Source: Mannheimia granulomatis (lineage in GTDB: Bacteria; Pseudomonadota; Gammaproteobacteria; Enterobacterales; Pasteurellaceae). Taken from it: a stretch of 64,000 nt of DNA. The notes under the pieces are model-generated. The model saw only the letters and a list, made by a program, of their open reading frames with translations, searched no databases and was not told the DNA's origin. Shown piece after piece: positions 51,408-60,173 of this stretch (its first letter is position 1; each line of letters starts with the position of its first letter). Where the stretch lies: assembly GCF_013377255.1 (NCBI RefSeq), contig NZ_CP016614.1, forward strand, positions 265,501-329,500, in the 5' to 3' direction. The position numbers were made by a program, and so were the translations under genes.

Positions 51408-52151
51408 TTATTTTCCCCCTTTTGCTAATGCTAGTCGGATAAGACCATCTAACGCCCAGCCAATTAAGCCGATAATCACAATTACCGCCATCAGTTCGGA
51501 ATATGCCAATCTATCTCGGGTGTCTAAAATAAAGTAGCCTAAGCCTTGGTTTACTCCTAACATTTCACATGGTACTAATACTACCCAAGCAATTCCAACC
51601 GCTACTCTTAAACCTGTTAAAACATGACCGGTAATTGCCGGTACTACAATTTTGCACAGTAATTCTTGGCGGGAAGCTGACATTACTTTCCCAAGCTGTA
51701 GCCATTGTGAATCAATATTTTTCACGCCTGATGTGGTGGAAATAATCAAAGACCATACTGTTGCAAACGCTAACAGGAAATAAATCGGCAAATCGCCCAC
51801 GCCTAATAACATCACAATAATCGGCATCCACGAAAGTGGTGAAATCATACGTAATAACTGGAAGGACGGGGTGCAAAGCATTTCCAAATGACGGGAAAAC
51901 CCTAGCAGTAAACCTATCGGTACACCAATGAGTAATGCTGAAATCAAACCAATAGCAATACGTTGCAGGCTGGTAATCAAATGTGGAAAAATATCTCCCG
52001 ATGAAACCAGCCACATTAAGCTTTCCCATGTTTTTACAGGGGCAAGCATAGATGCCATGGGTAATTTTTGGCTAAGAATACTCACGCCCAGTTGCCAACC
52101 TAAAAGCAGAAGAAGTAAGCCTGCCAAGCCGTAGAGATAGTTTTGTTTCAT
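51408..52151 (-). CDS. ABC importer permease (SsuC/TauC/NrtB family)
   Basis: A 247-residue inner-membrane protein with about six hydrophobic segments and the BPD permease loop in GKVMSASRQELLCKIVVPA, which contacts the ATPase. The family serves sulfonate, taurine, nitrate or pyrimidine-precursor uptake. It lies 20 bases behind the binding-protein gene in a three-gene leftward operon. Confidence 0.88.
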   Translation of the reverse strand: MKQNYLYGLAGLLLLLLGWQLGVSILSQKLPMASMLAPVKTWESLMWLVSSGDIFPHLITSLQRIAIGLISALLIGVPIGLLLGFSRHLEMLCTPSFQLLRMISPLSWMPIIVMLLGVGDLPIYFLLAFATVWSLIISTTSGVKNIDSQWLQLGKVMSASRQELLCKIVVPAITGHVLTGLRVAVGIAWVVLVPCEMLGVNQGLGYFILDTRDRLAYSELMAVIVIIGLIGWALDGLIRLALAKGGK

Positions 52152-52171
52152 ACCTATTATTCCTATAAACC

Positions 52172-53338
52172 TTATACGCTGATTTGTTCTGTTCGTGTCC
52201 AGCCGGCTTGAAGATTGAACGTTTCAATCCAACCGTTATCTTCAATTGCTTTGCGGACAAATTTAGGCTCGTTAATCGCTTTGGCTGCCTCGGTTGGGTC
52301 AAGTGCTTGTAAAAAGGCATTGTTACCGGCAATGTGCGTCTCTTTTAGCATTTTCACTAATTCTTCCATATAAGAGTCGAACGGATAAGGTTGAAAACCA
52401 ATACGTTCTTGATGCCATTGTGGATTTAAAATTGCTCCGCTTTCGATATATTTATCCCATTGAGCTTGAGTTGGTGCGAGTACGTTTTCCAACACTTTTT
52501 GATCATGCGGGGTATAGCCGCTTCCCCTAGCCAATAATTTTGCTGTTTCTGCACGGTTAGCGAGGGTGTAAACTTGAGCCTCAGTTAACGCATTTACTAC
52601 TTTTTGCACCCATTGCGGGCGGTGCTGAATATCGTATTCGTGCATCAACGTTAAGCAGCAAGCGTGATCTTTCCAAACATCGCCACTAAAACGTAGCACC
52701 TTTCCGACACCTTTAGCTTCCGCCAAGGCATTAAAAGGCTCTGCCACAATAAAGCCGGAAATTGCTTCGCTTGCTAATGCTGCGACCATATCGGACGGAG
52801 CCATTACCGTTAAGCGAACTTCACCACTGCTCGGTTCTTTTTCGGTTATTTTTAGTCCATTTTCACGTAATAAGCGTTGTAATACGATATTGTGAATCGA
52901 ATACCAAAACGGAATTGCGACTGTTTTGCCGGATAATTCGGCAATGCTGTTGATTTCCGGACGAACGGTTAAAGCTGACCCTGCTAAGTGGTTCCACATC
53001 ACTGCCTTCACGGGCGCATTTGCCCCATATTTTGCCCATAGACTCATTGGAGAAAGTAAATGCACCACATTGACGTTACCGCTTAAAAAAGCTTCCACTA
53101 ACTGTGCCCAGCTGCGAAACATCACCGGCTTTTCCACCTGTACTCCGTGCTTTTCAAATAGCCCTTTAGCGTGAGCTACCAGTAGTGGTGTGGCATCGGT
53201 AATCGGCAAATAACCAATCACAAGCGGTCGATTTTCTGCGGTTTTTTGCACTTGTTCACAGGCTTGCAGAAGCGGAAAGCTACCGGCAACCGAAAATAAG
53301 CTCAGTAGTTTCATAAAATCTCGACGTTGTTGATCCAT
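52172..53338 (-). CDS. ABC importer substrate-binding protein (NrtA/SsuA-like, Tat-type lipoprotein)
   Basis: A 388-residue exported protein. The N-terminus has a twin-arginine pattern (RRDFMKLLSLFSVAGSFPLL) ending in a lipobox-like LLQAC, so it may be a folded lipoprotein exported by Tat. The mature protein is a type II periplasmic-binding fold of the NMT1/CmpA branch (LVIGYLPITDATPLLVAHAK, FLSGNVNVVHLLSPMSLWAK). Size and insertions resemble nitrate/cyanate-type binding proteins more than the shorter TauA. Ligand unknown. Confidence 0.87.
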   Translation of the reverse strand: MDQQRRDFMKLLSLFSVAGSFPLLQACEQVQKTAENRPLVIGYLPITDATPLLVAHAKGLFEKHGVQVEKPVMFRSWAQLVEAFLSGNVNVVHLLSPMSLWAKYGANAPVKAVMWNHLAGSALTVRPEINSIAELSGKTVAIPFWYSIHNIVLQRLLRENGLKITEKEPSSGEVRLTVMAPSDMVAALASEAISGFIVAEPFNALAEAKGVGKVLRFSGDVWKDHACCLTLMHEYDIQHRPQWVQKVVNALTEAQVYTLANRAETAKLLARGSGYTPHDQKVLENVLAPTQAQWDKYIESGAILNPQWHQERIGFQPYPFDSYMEELVKMLKETHIAGNNAFLQALDPTEAAKAINEPKFVRKAIEDNGWIETFNLQAGWTRTEQISV

Positions 53339-53350
53339 AAATCCCCCTTG

Positions 53351-54142
53351 TTAGATCATAAAATCGACGGTCTGCTCTTGCAGATTGCGTTGCTGAGCTT
53401 GACGAAGAGATTGCAATATATCGACTCTTATATGATTTAGGCTTAATAAATCAGCCCGAGGAAAAGCATCTGAAAGCTGCCATTTACCCACAATATGTGC
53501 GGGTGTGCCACCAAGTAATAAAATATTGTCGGAGACTAATAATGCCTCATCAATATCGTGTGTGACTAAAAGTGCTGCAGCATTGTGATGACGAACAATA
53601 TCGTGTAATAAACTTTGCATTTGGGTACGGATGACTGCATCAAGGGCAGAAAACGGCTCGTCTAATAAAATTACTTTCGGCTTACGAGCTAAGGCTCGAG
53701 CCAAATTGACCCGCTGTGCCATTCCACCCGAAAGCTCGTGTGGCATAGCATCAATAGCATGGCTTAAGCCAACTTCTTCAAGAGCAGATTCTACCCGTTG
53801 CTGAATGTCTGATTTGGTAAGTGGCGTTCGGCATTGGAAATCCAGCCCAAAGGCAACATTATTTCTCACGCTTAGCCATGGTAATAAAGTTGCTGATTGA
53901 AACACAAAACCAACATCAGGATGAGGTTTGCTGATGGTTTCACCAAATAAATTAATTTGGCCACTTAACGGCTTATCTAGACCTGCAACTACTCGAAGCA
54001 AAGAGGATTTTCCTACACCGCTTGGGCCTAAAATAGAGGTAAGAGTACCGCTGTTAACTTCAAAATTGACAGCCTGTAGAATGGTATTGGCTTGCTTATT
54101 TTTTTCATAGCCGAGAGAAAGATTATTAATGCTCAGGCTCAT
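53351..54142 (-). CDS. ABC importer ATP-binding protein (SsuB/NrtD family)
   Basis: A 263-residue ATPase with Walker A GPSGVGKSSLLR (about residues 39-50), signature LSGGMAQRVNLARAL, Walker B VILLDEPFSALD and the switch histidine in LLVTHDIDEA. It is the first gene of the leftward ATPase-binding protein-permease operon, an unusual order for these importers. A 244-base promoter region separates it from the divergent artI-like gene. Confidence 0.9.
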   Translation of the reverse strand: MSLSINNLSLGYEKNKQANTILQAVNFEVNSGTLTSILGPSGVGKSSLLRVVAGLDKPLSGQINLFGETISKPHPDVGFVFQSATLLPWLSVRNNVAFGLDFQCRTPLTKSDIQQRVESALEEVGLSHAIDAMPHELSGGMAQRVNLARALARKPKVILLDEPFSALDAVIRTQMQSLLHDIVRHHNAAALLVTHDIDEALLVSDNILLLGGTPAHIVGKWQLSDAFPRADLLSLNHIRVDILQSLRQAQQRNLQEQTVDFMI

Positions 54143-54386
54143 ACATCCTCTTTTTACTGTTGTATTGGCAGATAAAGCGAAAATAGAATAAAATTTTTAT
54201 GAAGGAAAAGAATTATAAATTTTTAAATAGAACTATTTGTTATTAAAGAGTAACGGTTTTGCAAAAAATTAGTATTTTCTGACCGCTTGCTTGCTGAAAA
54301 GCACACACTTTCTCAGTAATAGGGCTTTTTTTCAGACTGTAACTGGAGTAAAGTTATTCCCTCAATAATAAACACAAGGATTTTTT

Positions 54387-55103
54387 ATGAAAAAAACACT
54401 TTTAGCCCTTTTATTAGGATGTGCAGTAACTGCACAAGCGCAGGATATTAAATTTGCAATGGAGCCAAGTTATCCGCCTTTTGAAATGACTAATGAGAAG
54501 GGGGAAATTATTGGTTTTGATGTGGATATTGCCAATGCTATTTGTAAAGAAATGAAAGCGAATTGTACCTTCCATAGCCAACCTTTTGACGGTTTAATTC
54601 AAGGTTTAAGACAAAAACAATTTGATGCAGCAATTTCAGGTATGGGTATTACTGAGGCGCGTAAAAAGCAAGTCTTGTTTAGCGACCCTTACTTTGCCAG
54701 CTCTGCTGCATTTATTGCCAAAAAAGGCACCGATTTTACAAATGTGAAAACCATCGGCGTGCAAAACGGTACTACTTATCAAAACTATTTAATGAAAGAG
54801 AAAAAAGAGTATAAGGTGAAATCTTATGCTTCTTATCAAAATGCGATTTTAGATATTCAAAACGGTCGTATTGATGCTATCTTTGGTGATGTACCGGTGT
54901 TAGTAGAAATGATTCAAAAGCATGACGGTTTAGATTTTACCGGCGAAAAAATTGATAACCCGAGTTATTTTGGTAACGGTTTGGGTATTGCTACCAACTT
55001 AAAAAATCAAGAGTTAGTTGATCAATTTAATGGTGCATTAAAAGCGATTAAAGATAGTGGCGAGTACCAAAAAATCTATGATAAATGGATGAGCGCTAAA
55101 TAA
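54387..55103 (+). CDS. artI: Amino-acid-binding periplasmic protein, ArtI/ArtJ-like
   Basis: A 238-residue exported binding protein. Signal peptide ends at TAQAQ. The mature start DIKFAMEPSYPPFEMTNEKG and the QNGRIDAIFGD and PSYFGNGLGIA segments match the arginine/lysine-binding family of the ArtI type. No artPQM genes are adjacent, so it must work with an importer encoded elsewhere. It is monocistronic, followed by an uptake-sequence hairpin. Confidence 0.85.
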   Translation: MKKTLLALLLGCAVTAQAQDIKFAMEPSYPPFEMTNEKGEIIGFDVDIANAICKEMKANCTFHSQPFDGLIQGLRQKQFDAAISGMGITEARKKQVLFSDPYFASSAAFIAKKGTDFTNVKTIGVQNGTTYQNYLMKEKKEYKVKSYASYQNAILDIQNGRIDAIFGDVPVLVEMIQKHDGLDFTGEKIDNPSYFGNGLGIATNLKNQELVDQFNGALKAIKDSGEYQKIYDKWMSAK

Positions 55104-55105
55104 AT

Positions 55106-55153
55106 ACAAGCGGTTTGATTCTTGCAAAATTTTGTAAAAATCAGACCGCTTGT
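55106..55153 (+). terminator. Uptake-sequence hairpin after artI
   Basis: ACAAGCGGT at 55106-55114 faces ACCGCTTGT at 55145-55153, with TTTGATT/AAAATCAGA extending the stem; then TTTTAAATG. Confidence 0.78.
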
Positions 55154-55295
55154 TTTAAATGGAAGACTTTCCGATTATTTTTTATCCCCCATTGCTTTTC
55201 CCTTTGTTATTGGCTACTATTCAACCTCATCCGTAGTTAGAATACTTAATATGTTAAGTTTTAACTGTTTTTCACTCTAATAAGGATCATTTATC

Positions 55296-56402
55296 ATGAA
55301 TAAACTTATTGCCTCTCTTGTTGCATCCAGCTGTGCGACTGCGTTCTCTGCTCCTATTCAACACAATAATTTCCACACTAATACTCACAATTACGAATTT
55401 ACCCAATCTTATGATTTGGTTGTGCCGCAAGGTTCTTCCGGCACGACAAATTTATGGATTCCATTGCCGTCTGATACCGATTATCAAACAGTGAAATCCA
55501 TTGAATTTGAAGGCAGCTACAAAACGGCGTATATCACAGAAAATAATGCCTATGGTGCGAAGACACTATTTGCTACTTGGGATAAAGATGCTCCCAAACG
55601 TGATATGAAAGTGAAATTGGTCATGCAAACTCAAGACCGTGAGCCAATGGCGCAAGGTGCGTTAAAAGATTACCAAATGCCGGAAAAAATTATCTATTCG
55701 GTGGATGTATTAGCGTATTTAAAACCCACTGCCCATATCAAAACAGACGGTATCGTGAAAGAATATGCTGATAAAATTGTGGGTAACGAGCAAAATCCGC
55801 TGAAAAAAGCTGAACTTATCCATAAGTGGATTGTAGATAATATGGAACGTGACAACTCGGTATTGGGTTGTGGCGATGGTGATGTGGAGAAAATCTTAAC
55901 TACCAAAGTGTTAAAAGGTAAATGTACTGATATCAACTCAGTATTCGTTGCCCTTGCTCGTGCTTCCGGCATTCCGGCACGTGAAGTGTTTGGTATCCGT
56001 TTAGGTAAAGCTGATAAAATGGGCCAATACTCCAAAACCGCTTTTGGTAGCTCAAAAGATGGTATTGCGAATGAAAATAGCGGACAACACTGCCGTGCGG
56101 AATTCTATTTAGCTGGCTTCGGCTGGGTGCCGGTGGATTCGGCAGATGTAGCAAAAATGCGTTTAGCAGAGAAAAAAGAAGTAGCTGATGCAGATGTTCA
56201 AGCAGTGTCTAAATATTTGTTCGGTAACTGGGAAATGAACTGGGTCGGCTTTAACCACGGTCGTGATTTCAACTTATATCCACAGCCTGAATTGGCCCCG
56301 CTTAACAACTTCGGTTATCCGTATGCGGAAGTGGGTGGCGATCCGTTAAATTCCTTTGATGCAAAAGAATTTGGTTATGAGTTCATCTCCAAAGAATTAT
56401 AA
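55296..56402 (+). CDS. Exported transglutaminase-like (papain-fold) protein
   Basis: A 368-residue secreted protein with signal MNKLIASLVASSCATAFS. The C-terminal half is a transglutaminase-like core: catalytic Cys in LKGKCTDINSVFVALARASG, His in SGQHCRAEFYLAGFGWVPVD and Asp in the same stretch. Bacterial members act as proteases or amide-forming enzymes in the periplasm; the substrate is unknown. AAGGATC lies before the ATG. The gene overlaps merT by 26 bases, suggesting a single transcript of three genes. Confidence 0.85.
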   Translation: MNKLIASLVASSCATAFSAPIQHNNFHTNTHNYEFTQSYDLVVPQGSSGTTNLWIPLPSDTDYQTVKSIEFEGSYKTAYITENNAYGAKTLFATWDKDAPKRDMKVKLVMQTQDREPMAQGALKDYQMPEKIIYSVDVLAYLKPTAHIKTDGIVKEYADKIVGNEQNPLKKAELIHKWIVDNMERDNSVLGCGDGDVEKILTTKVLKGKCTDINSVFVALARASGIPAREVFGIRLGKADKMGQYSKTAFGSSKDGIANENSGQHCRAEFYLAGFGWVPVDSADVAKMRLAEKKEVADADVQAVSKYLFGNWEMNWVGFNHGRDFNLYPQPELAPLNNFGYPYAEVGGDPLNSFDAKEFGYEFISKEL

Positions 56403-56757
56403 CAGCAGCTATAACAACAAATTCATCACAATGTGTATCACCGCTGTTATTACAGCGGTGAGTTCAACTTTGTGCTGCATTGCACCGCTCATTTATTTGT
56501 TGTTTGGCATTTCTTCCCCGTGGCTGATGGAATTAAATCAGCTTGAATTTTTGCAAATTCCAATGCTAATTCTTTCACTTTGTGCATTTGGCTATGGTTT
56601 TTGGCTACTTAATTTTTCCAATAAGATTATTTGCACCAAATACTTCTCTCACAAAACCTTAGTGATCTTGTATTGGGTGGTGTTTATTATTGTAATGTTC
56701 TTTCTAACTTACCCTTATGTTTTGCCTTATATTTTAGAAATGTGGGGTGGAGAATAA
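56377..56757 (+). CDS. merT: MerT-like mercuric/heavy-metal transport protein
   Basis: A 126-residue membrane protein of three hydrophobic segments. The first helix holds the vicinal cysteine pair in SSTLCCIAPLIYLLFG that accepts metal from MerP, which is diagnostic of MerT. The start at 56377 overlaps the previous gene; a start at the later Met (MCITAV) is also possible. Haemophilus carries similar stand-alone merTP genes without a mercuric reductase. The following merP is frameshifted. Confidence 0.82.
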   Translation: MSSSPKNYNSSYNNKFITMCITAVITAVSSTLCCIAPLIYLLFGISSPWLMELNQLEFLQIPMLILSLCAFGYGFWLLNFSNKIICTKYFSHKTLVILYWVVFIIVMFFLTYPYVLPYILEMWGGE

Positions 56758-56758
56758 A

Positions 56759-57065
56759 ATGAAAAAATATATCGCAGCCATATTGTTGGCTTTTGGGTTG
56801 ATTAATTCAAGCTATGCACAAGAAAAAGCCGTTCAAACCGAAATGCAACAAGCTGAAAAAACAGTGGTACTTCACATTCCTGAAATGTACTGCCAACTTT
56901 GTGTTTTACTTGGTTAATAAAGAACTGCGAGCGGTAGAGGGCGTAATTTCGACCAAAGCCTCAATGAAAGAACGAACCGCAACCGTAGTCGCCAAAGCGA
57001 ATGTGGATAACCAAGCGTTAATACAAGCGGTCGAAAAATTGAAATATTCTGCAAAAGTGATGTAA
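56759..57065 (+). pseudogene. merP: MerP-like periplasmic metal-binding protein with a frameshift
   Basis: The ATG at 56759 opens a signal peptide (MKKYIAAILLAFGLINSSYA) and a metal domain reaching MYCQLC, where the frame ends after VLLG at a TAA. Removing one T from the TTTT run in TGTGTTTTACTTGG lets the frame continue VYLVNKELRAVEGVISTKAS to 57065, giving a normal 101-residue MerP with MxCxxC. The defect is therefore a one-base insertion in a homopolymer: a true recent mutation, a slippage site, or a sequencing error. Confidence 0.85.
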
Positions 57066-57072
57066 TAAACAG

Positions 57073-57100
57073 AGCTCAAACAATGGTTTGAGCTTTTTTC
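57073..57100 (+). terminator. Terminator after merP
   Basis: AGCTCAAAC at 57073-57081 pairs perfectly with GTTTGAGCT at 57086-57094, followed by TTTTTTC. Confidence 0.92.
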
Positions 57101-57150
57101 TTTTATTCATACCTCTCCCATTTTCTTATTAAAGCATTTACCCATATTTA

Positions 57151-57174
57151 TTTTTCAAAATAAAAATTAATTAG
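57151..57174. promoter_or_regulatory. Candidate SrlR operator, upstream arm
   Basis: TTTTTCAAAATAAAAATTAA followed by TTAG is the near-exact reverse complement of 57273-57292. The two flank the CRP site and the promoter of the sorbitol operon, as expected for looping or dual-site repression by the DeoR-type SrlR. Confidence 0.5.
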
Positions 57175-57200
57175 TTTGTTTTGAAATGTTTTTCTGGTTT

Positions 57201-57216
57201 TGTGATCTAAATCACA
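57201..57216. promoter_or_regulatory. CRP site of the sorbitol operon
   Basis: TGTGATCTAAATCACA is a perfect TGTGA-N6-TCACA palindrome, 105 bases before srlA, implying cAMP-CRP activation. Confidence 0.88.
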
Positions 57217-57272
57217 TTTTTTAAAATGAAAATATTTTATTATTTGCACATCTCGACACAGGGATAAAAAAT

Positions 57273-57292
57273 CTAATTTTTATTTTGAAAAA
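57273..57292. promoter_or_regulatory. Candidate SrlR operator, downstream arm
   Basis: CTAATTTTTATTTTGAAAAA, just before the srlA ribosome-binding site, is the inverted partner of 57151-57174. A related ATTTTTATTTCATTTTGAAT occurs at about 60635-60654 before the HAD-phosphatase gene. Confidence 0.5.
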
Positions 57293-57305
57293 TACGGAGG
57301 TCTTT

Positions 57306-57860
57306 ATGATCGAAACAATCACACACGGAGCAGAATGGTTTATCGGTTTGTTTCAAAAAGGTGGGGAAACCTTAGTTGGAATGATAAACGGTATTTTGCC
57401 TCTTTTAATTTCATTACTGGTAGTAATGAATGCATTGATTAAATTCATTGGGCAAGATCGTATTGAAAGGCTTGCACAACGCAGTGCAGGAAATCCGATT
57501 TCTCGTTATTTAATCCTACCTGTTATCGGAACATTTGTTTTTTGTAATCCGATGACATTAAGCTTGGGACGTTTCTTACCTGAGCGTTACAAACCAAGCT
57601 ACTATGCTGCAGCCTCTTATAGTTGCCACTCAATGAATGGCTTATTCCCTCATATCAATCCGGGCGAGTTATTCGTTTATTTAGGTATTGCAAGCGGTTT
57701 AACCACCTTAGGATTACCACTTGGACCTTTAGCTATCAGTTATTTATTAGTTGGTATGTTTACCAATTTCTTCCGTGGCTGGATTACTGACTTTACCACC
57801 GCATTCTTTGAAAAACGAATGGGGATTACCTTAGACAGAGAAGTACATTTATCTCACTAA
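57306..57860 (+). CDS. srlA: PTS glucitol/sorbitol-specific EIIC
   Basis: The start at 57306 follows GGAGG and gives MIETITHGAEWFIGLFQKGG, the family N-terminus. The 184-residue membrane protein (gutA) carries the EIIC2 type motifs, including FVFCNPMTLSLGRFLPERYK and SCHSMNGLFPHINPGELFV. It forms the sorbitol channel with SrlE. First gene of srlAEBDM. Confidence 0.93.
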   Translation: MIETITHGAEWFIGLFQKGGETLVGMINGILPLLISLLVVMNALIKFIGQDRIERLAQRSAGNPISRYLILPVIGTFVFCNPMTLSLGRFLPERYKPSYYAAASYSCHSMNGLFPHINPGELFVYLGIASGLTTLGLPLGPLAISYLLVGMFTNFFRGWITDFTTAFFEKRMGITLDREVHLSH

Positions 57861-57890
57861 CCAAGTAATTGAAATACAGAGGAATAGATT

Positions 57891-58892
57891 ATGAGTAACA
57901 AAGCGATTTACATTGAAAAAGGCAATGGTGGTTGGGGTGGTCCATTAACATTACCTGTTGTGGAAGGCAAAAAAGTACTTTATATGACAGGGGGAACTCG
58001 CCCCGCGATTGTCAATAAATTAGTGGAATTAACAGGCTGGGAAGCCGTAGATGGCTTCAAAGAAGGCGAGCCACCTGTAGAAGAAATCGGCATTGCGATT
58101 ATTGATTGTGGTGGTGTATTACGTTGTGGACTTTATCCAAAACGCCGCATTCCAACCATTAATATTCACGCAACCGGTAAATCCGGTCCTTTAGCGGAAT
58201 TTATTGTAGAAGATATTTATGTTTCTGCGGTGAAAGAAAACAACATCCGCTTAATTGATGCAGACGGAATAGTACCTGTGGCGACAGAGCAAGCAAAACC
58301 TACCTCATCGACGACAGCAAATACAAAAGAGTATGACTCAAGTAAAAGAATTACCGAGCAAAGCGATGGTTTATTAGCAAAAATCGGAATGGGAATGGGT
58401 TCTGTTGCCGCATTATTCTTCCAAGCTGGGCGAGATACTATTGATACCGTGCTTAAAACCATTTTACCGTTTATGGCATTCGTTTCCGCACTCATTGGGA
58501 TCATCATTGCTTCAGGCTTAGGAGACGTGATTGCACACGGTTTAACCCCTTTGGCAAATAGTCCTATCGGTTTAGTTACACTAGCGTTGATTTGTTCATT
58601 CCCTCTCCTTTCCCCATTCTTAGGGCCGGGAGCCGTGATTGCACAGGTTATCGGCGTGTTAGTCGGTACTCAAATCGGTTTAGGTAATATTCCTCCGCAT
58701 TTAGCCTTACCTGCACTCTTTGCTATCAATGCTCAAGCTGCTTGTGATTTTATTCCTGTTGGGCTTTCAATGGCAGAAGCGAAGCAAGATACTGTGAGAG
58801 TTGGCGTACCGTCGGTGTTAGTTAGCCGTTTCTTAACCGGTGCACCGACCGTGCTGATTGCGTGGGCGGTTTCAGCATTTATCTATCAATAA
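57891..58892 (+). CDS. srlE: PTS glucitol/sorbitol-specific EIIB-EIIC
   Basis: A 333-residue protein (gutE). The N-terminal EIIB part begins IYIEKGNGGWGGPLTLPVVE, with the phosphorylated cysteine region in IIDCGGVLRCGLYPKRRIPT. The C-terminal part is a membrane EIIC domain with FLGPGAVIAQVIG and INAQAACDFIPVGLSMAEA. It phosphorylates sorbitol during import. AGAGGAATAG lies before the ATG. Confidence 0.94.
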   Translation: MSNKAIYIEKGNGGWGGPLTLPVVEGKKVLYMTGGTRPAIVNKLVELTGWEAVDGFKEGEPPVEEIGIAIIDCGGVLRCGLYPKRRIPTINIHATGKSGPLAEFIVEDIYVSAVKENNIRLIDADGIVPVATEQAKPTSSTTANTKEYDSSKRITEQSDGLLAKIGMGMGSVAALFFQAGRDTIDTVLKTILPFMAFVSALIGIIIASGLGDVIAHGLTPLANSPIGLVTLALICSFPLLSPFLGPGAVIAQVIGVLVGTQIGLGNIPPHLALPALFAINAQAACDFIPVGLSMAEAKQDTVRVGVPSVLVSRFLTGAPTVLIAWAVSAFIYQ

Positions 58893-58898
58893 TGAATT

Positions 58899-58944
58899 AC
58901 AAGCGGTTAAATTTACAAATTTTTTTGCAAAATGCACCGCTTGT
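58899..58944. repeat. Inverted uptake-sequence hairpin inside the srl operon
   Basis: ACAAGCGGT at 58899-58907 faces ACCGCTTGT at 58936-58944, with TTTGCAAAA in the loop. It lies between srlE and srlB, again within an operon. Confidence 0.75.
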
Positions 58945-58965
58945 AAACACAGAGAGAATATTTAT

Positions 58966-59331
58966 ATGGCAATTATTTATACAACGACCTTTACTAAAAT
59001 TGGTAACTTCGCTCAAGAATCATTACAAGACAATATGTTAATCACTTTTAAGCAAGGTGCTCCTGCAGACTTGGAAGATTATTGTTTCATTCATAATCCA
59101 TCTGAATTAAGCAGCCCTTTACAAGTAGGCGATATTGCCGAATTTGATGGCGTAGCCTATCCAATTACGGCAGTTGGCAGTGTTGCATCAGAAAACTTAT
59201 CATCACTCGGACACATCACGTTCCGCTTTGATAGCTCAACAGAAGCTGAATTTCCGGGAAGTGTTCACGTTATCGGAACACCACCGCAAGGCTTATCGGA
59301 AAACTCAACCTTGATTATCAAACGTGATTAA
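58966..59331 (+). CDS. srlB: PTS glucitol/sorbitol-specific EIIA
   Basis: The start at 58966 gives MAIIYTTTFTKIGNFAQESL, the proper EIIA-Gut N-terminus; the longer frame would cross the uptake-sequence hairpin. The 121 residues include the phosphorylation histidine in SSLGHITFRFD. AGAGAGAATA precedes it. Confidence 0.92.
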   Translation: MAIIYTTTFTKIGNFAQESLQDNMLITFKQGAPADLEDYCFIHNPSELSSPLQVGDIAEFDGVAYPITAVGSVASENLSSLGHITFRFDSSTEAEFPGSVHVIGTPPQGLSENSTLIIKRD

Positions 59332-59378
59332 TGACGGATTACAACTTATTTCAAATTGAAAATTTAGAGGGATACATT

Positions 59379-60167
59379 ATGAACAATGAAAAAAAAGTGG
59401 CTATCGTTGTAGGTGGCGGTCAAACACTTGGGGCTTTTTTATCTGAAGGTTTAGCTGATGCAGGCTATCGTGTAGTTGTTGCTGATTTAAACGGAGAAAA
59501 TGCACAAAAAGTGGCTAAAGATATTAATGCAAAACAAGGCGAGGGCAATGCGATTGGAGTGCAAGTAGATGCTGGAGATGAGCCAAGCGTTGAAACATTA
59601 GCTAATGCTACCGATGCTGCATTTGGGCGTGCTGATGTATTGGTATATAGTGCAGGCACAGCAAAAGCATCGCCTATTTGGGATTTCAATTTAAACGATT
59701 TTGATTTATCGGTAAAAGTGAATTTGACAGGTTATTTCTTAACAGCAAAACATTTTTCTCGTTTAATGATTCGTGATGGAATTAAAGGACGGATTATTCA
59801 AATTAACTCAAAATCGGGTAAAGTTGGTAGTAAATATAATTCAGGTTATAGTGCAGCAAAATTTGGCGGTGTAGGCCTGACTCAATCCTTAGCGTTAGAT
59901 TTAGCAGACAAAGGCATTACCGTACATTCATTAATGTTAGGCAATTTATTGAAATCACCGATGTTCCAATCGTTAATTCCACAATATGCAGCGAAACTTG
60001 GTATTCCGGAAAGTGAGGTGGAGCAGGTTTATATTGATAAAGTACCTTTAAAACGTGGCTGTGATTATCAAGATGTATTGAATGTCTTAAAATTCTATGC
60101 CAGTGAAGAGGCGGCTTATTGTACAGGGCAGTCCATCAACATTACTGGTGGACAAGTGATGTTCTAA
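59379..60167 (+). CDS. srlD: Sorbitol-6-phosphate 2-dehydrogenase
   Basis: The start at 59379 follows AGAGGG and gives MNNEKKVAIVVGGGQTLGAF, with the NAD motif GGGQTLG. The 262-residue short-chain dehydrogenase (gutD) oxidises sorbitol-6-phosphate to fructose-6-phosphate. The catalytic Ser is in QINSKSGKVGS and Tyr-Lys in YSAAKFGGVGLTQ. The C-terminal STGQSINITGG-type end is present (CTGQSINITGGQVMF). Confidence 0.95.
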   Translation: MNNEKKVAIVVGGGQTLGAFLSEGLADAGYRVVVADLNGENAQKVAKDINAKQGEGNAIGVQVDAGDEPSVETLANATDAAFGRADVLVYSAGTAKASPIWDFNLNDFDLSVKVNLTGYFLTAKHFSRLMIRDGIKGRIIQINSKSGKVGSKYNSGYSAAKFGGVGLTQSLALDLADKGITVHSLMLGNLLKSPMFQSLIPQYAAKLGIPESEVEQVYIDKVPLKRGCDYQDVLNVLKFYASEEAAYCTGQSINITGGQVMF

Positions 60168-60173
60168 TAGCAT

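Noticed and set aside
56814..57065. A stand-alone 83-codon gene behind merT
   Set aside because: The first third is merP read in the wrong frame; the rest is the C-terminus of merP after a one-base insertion.
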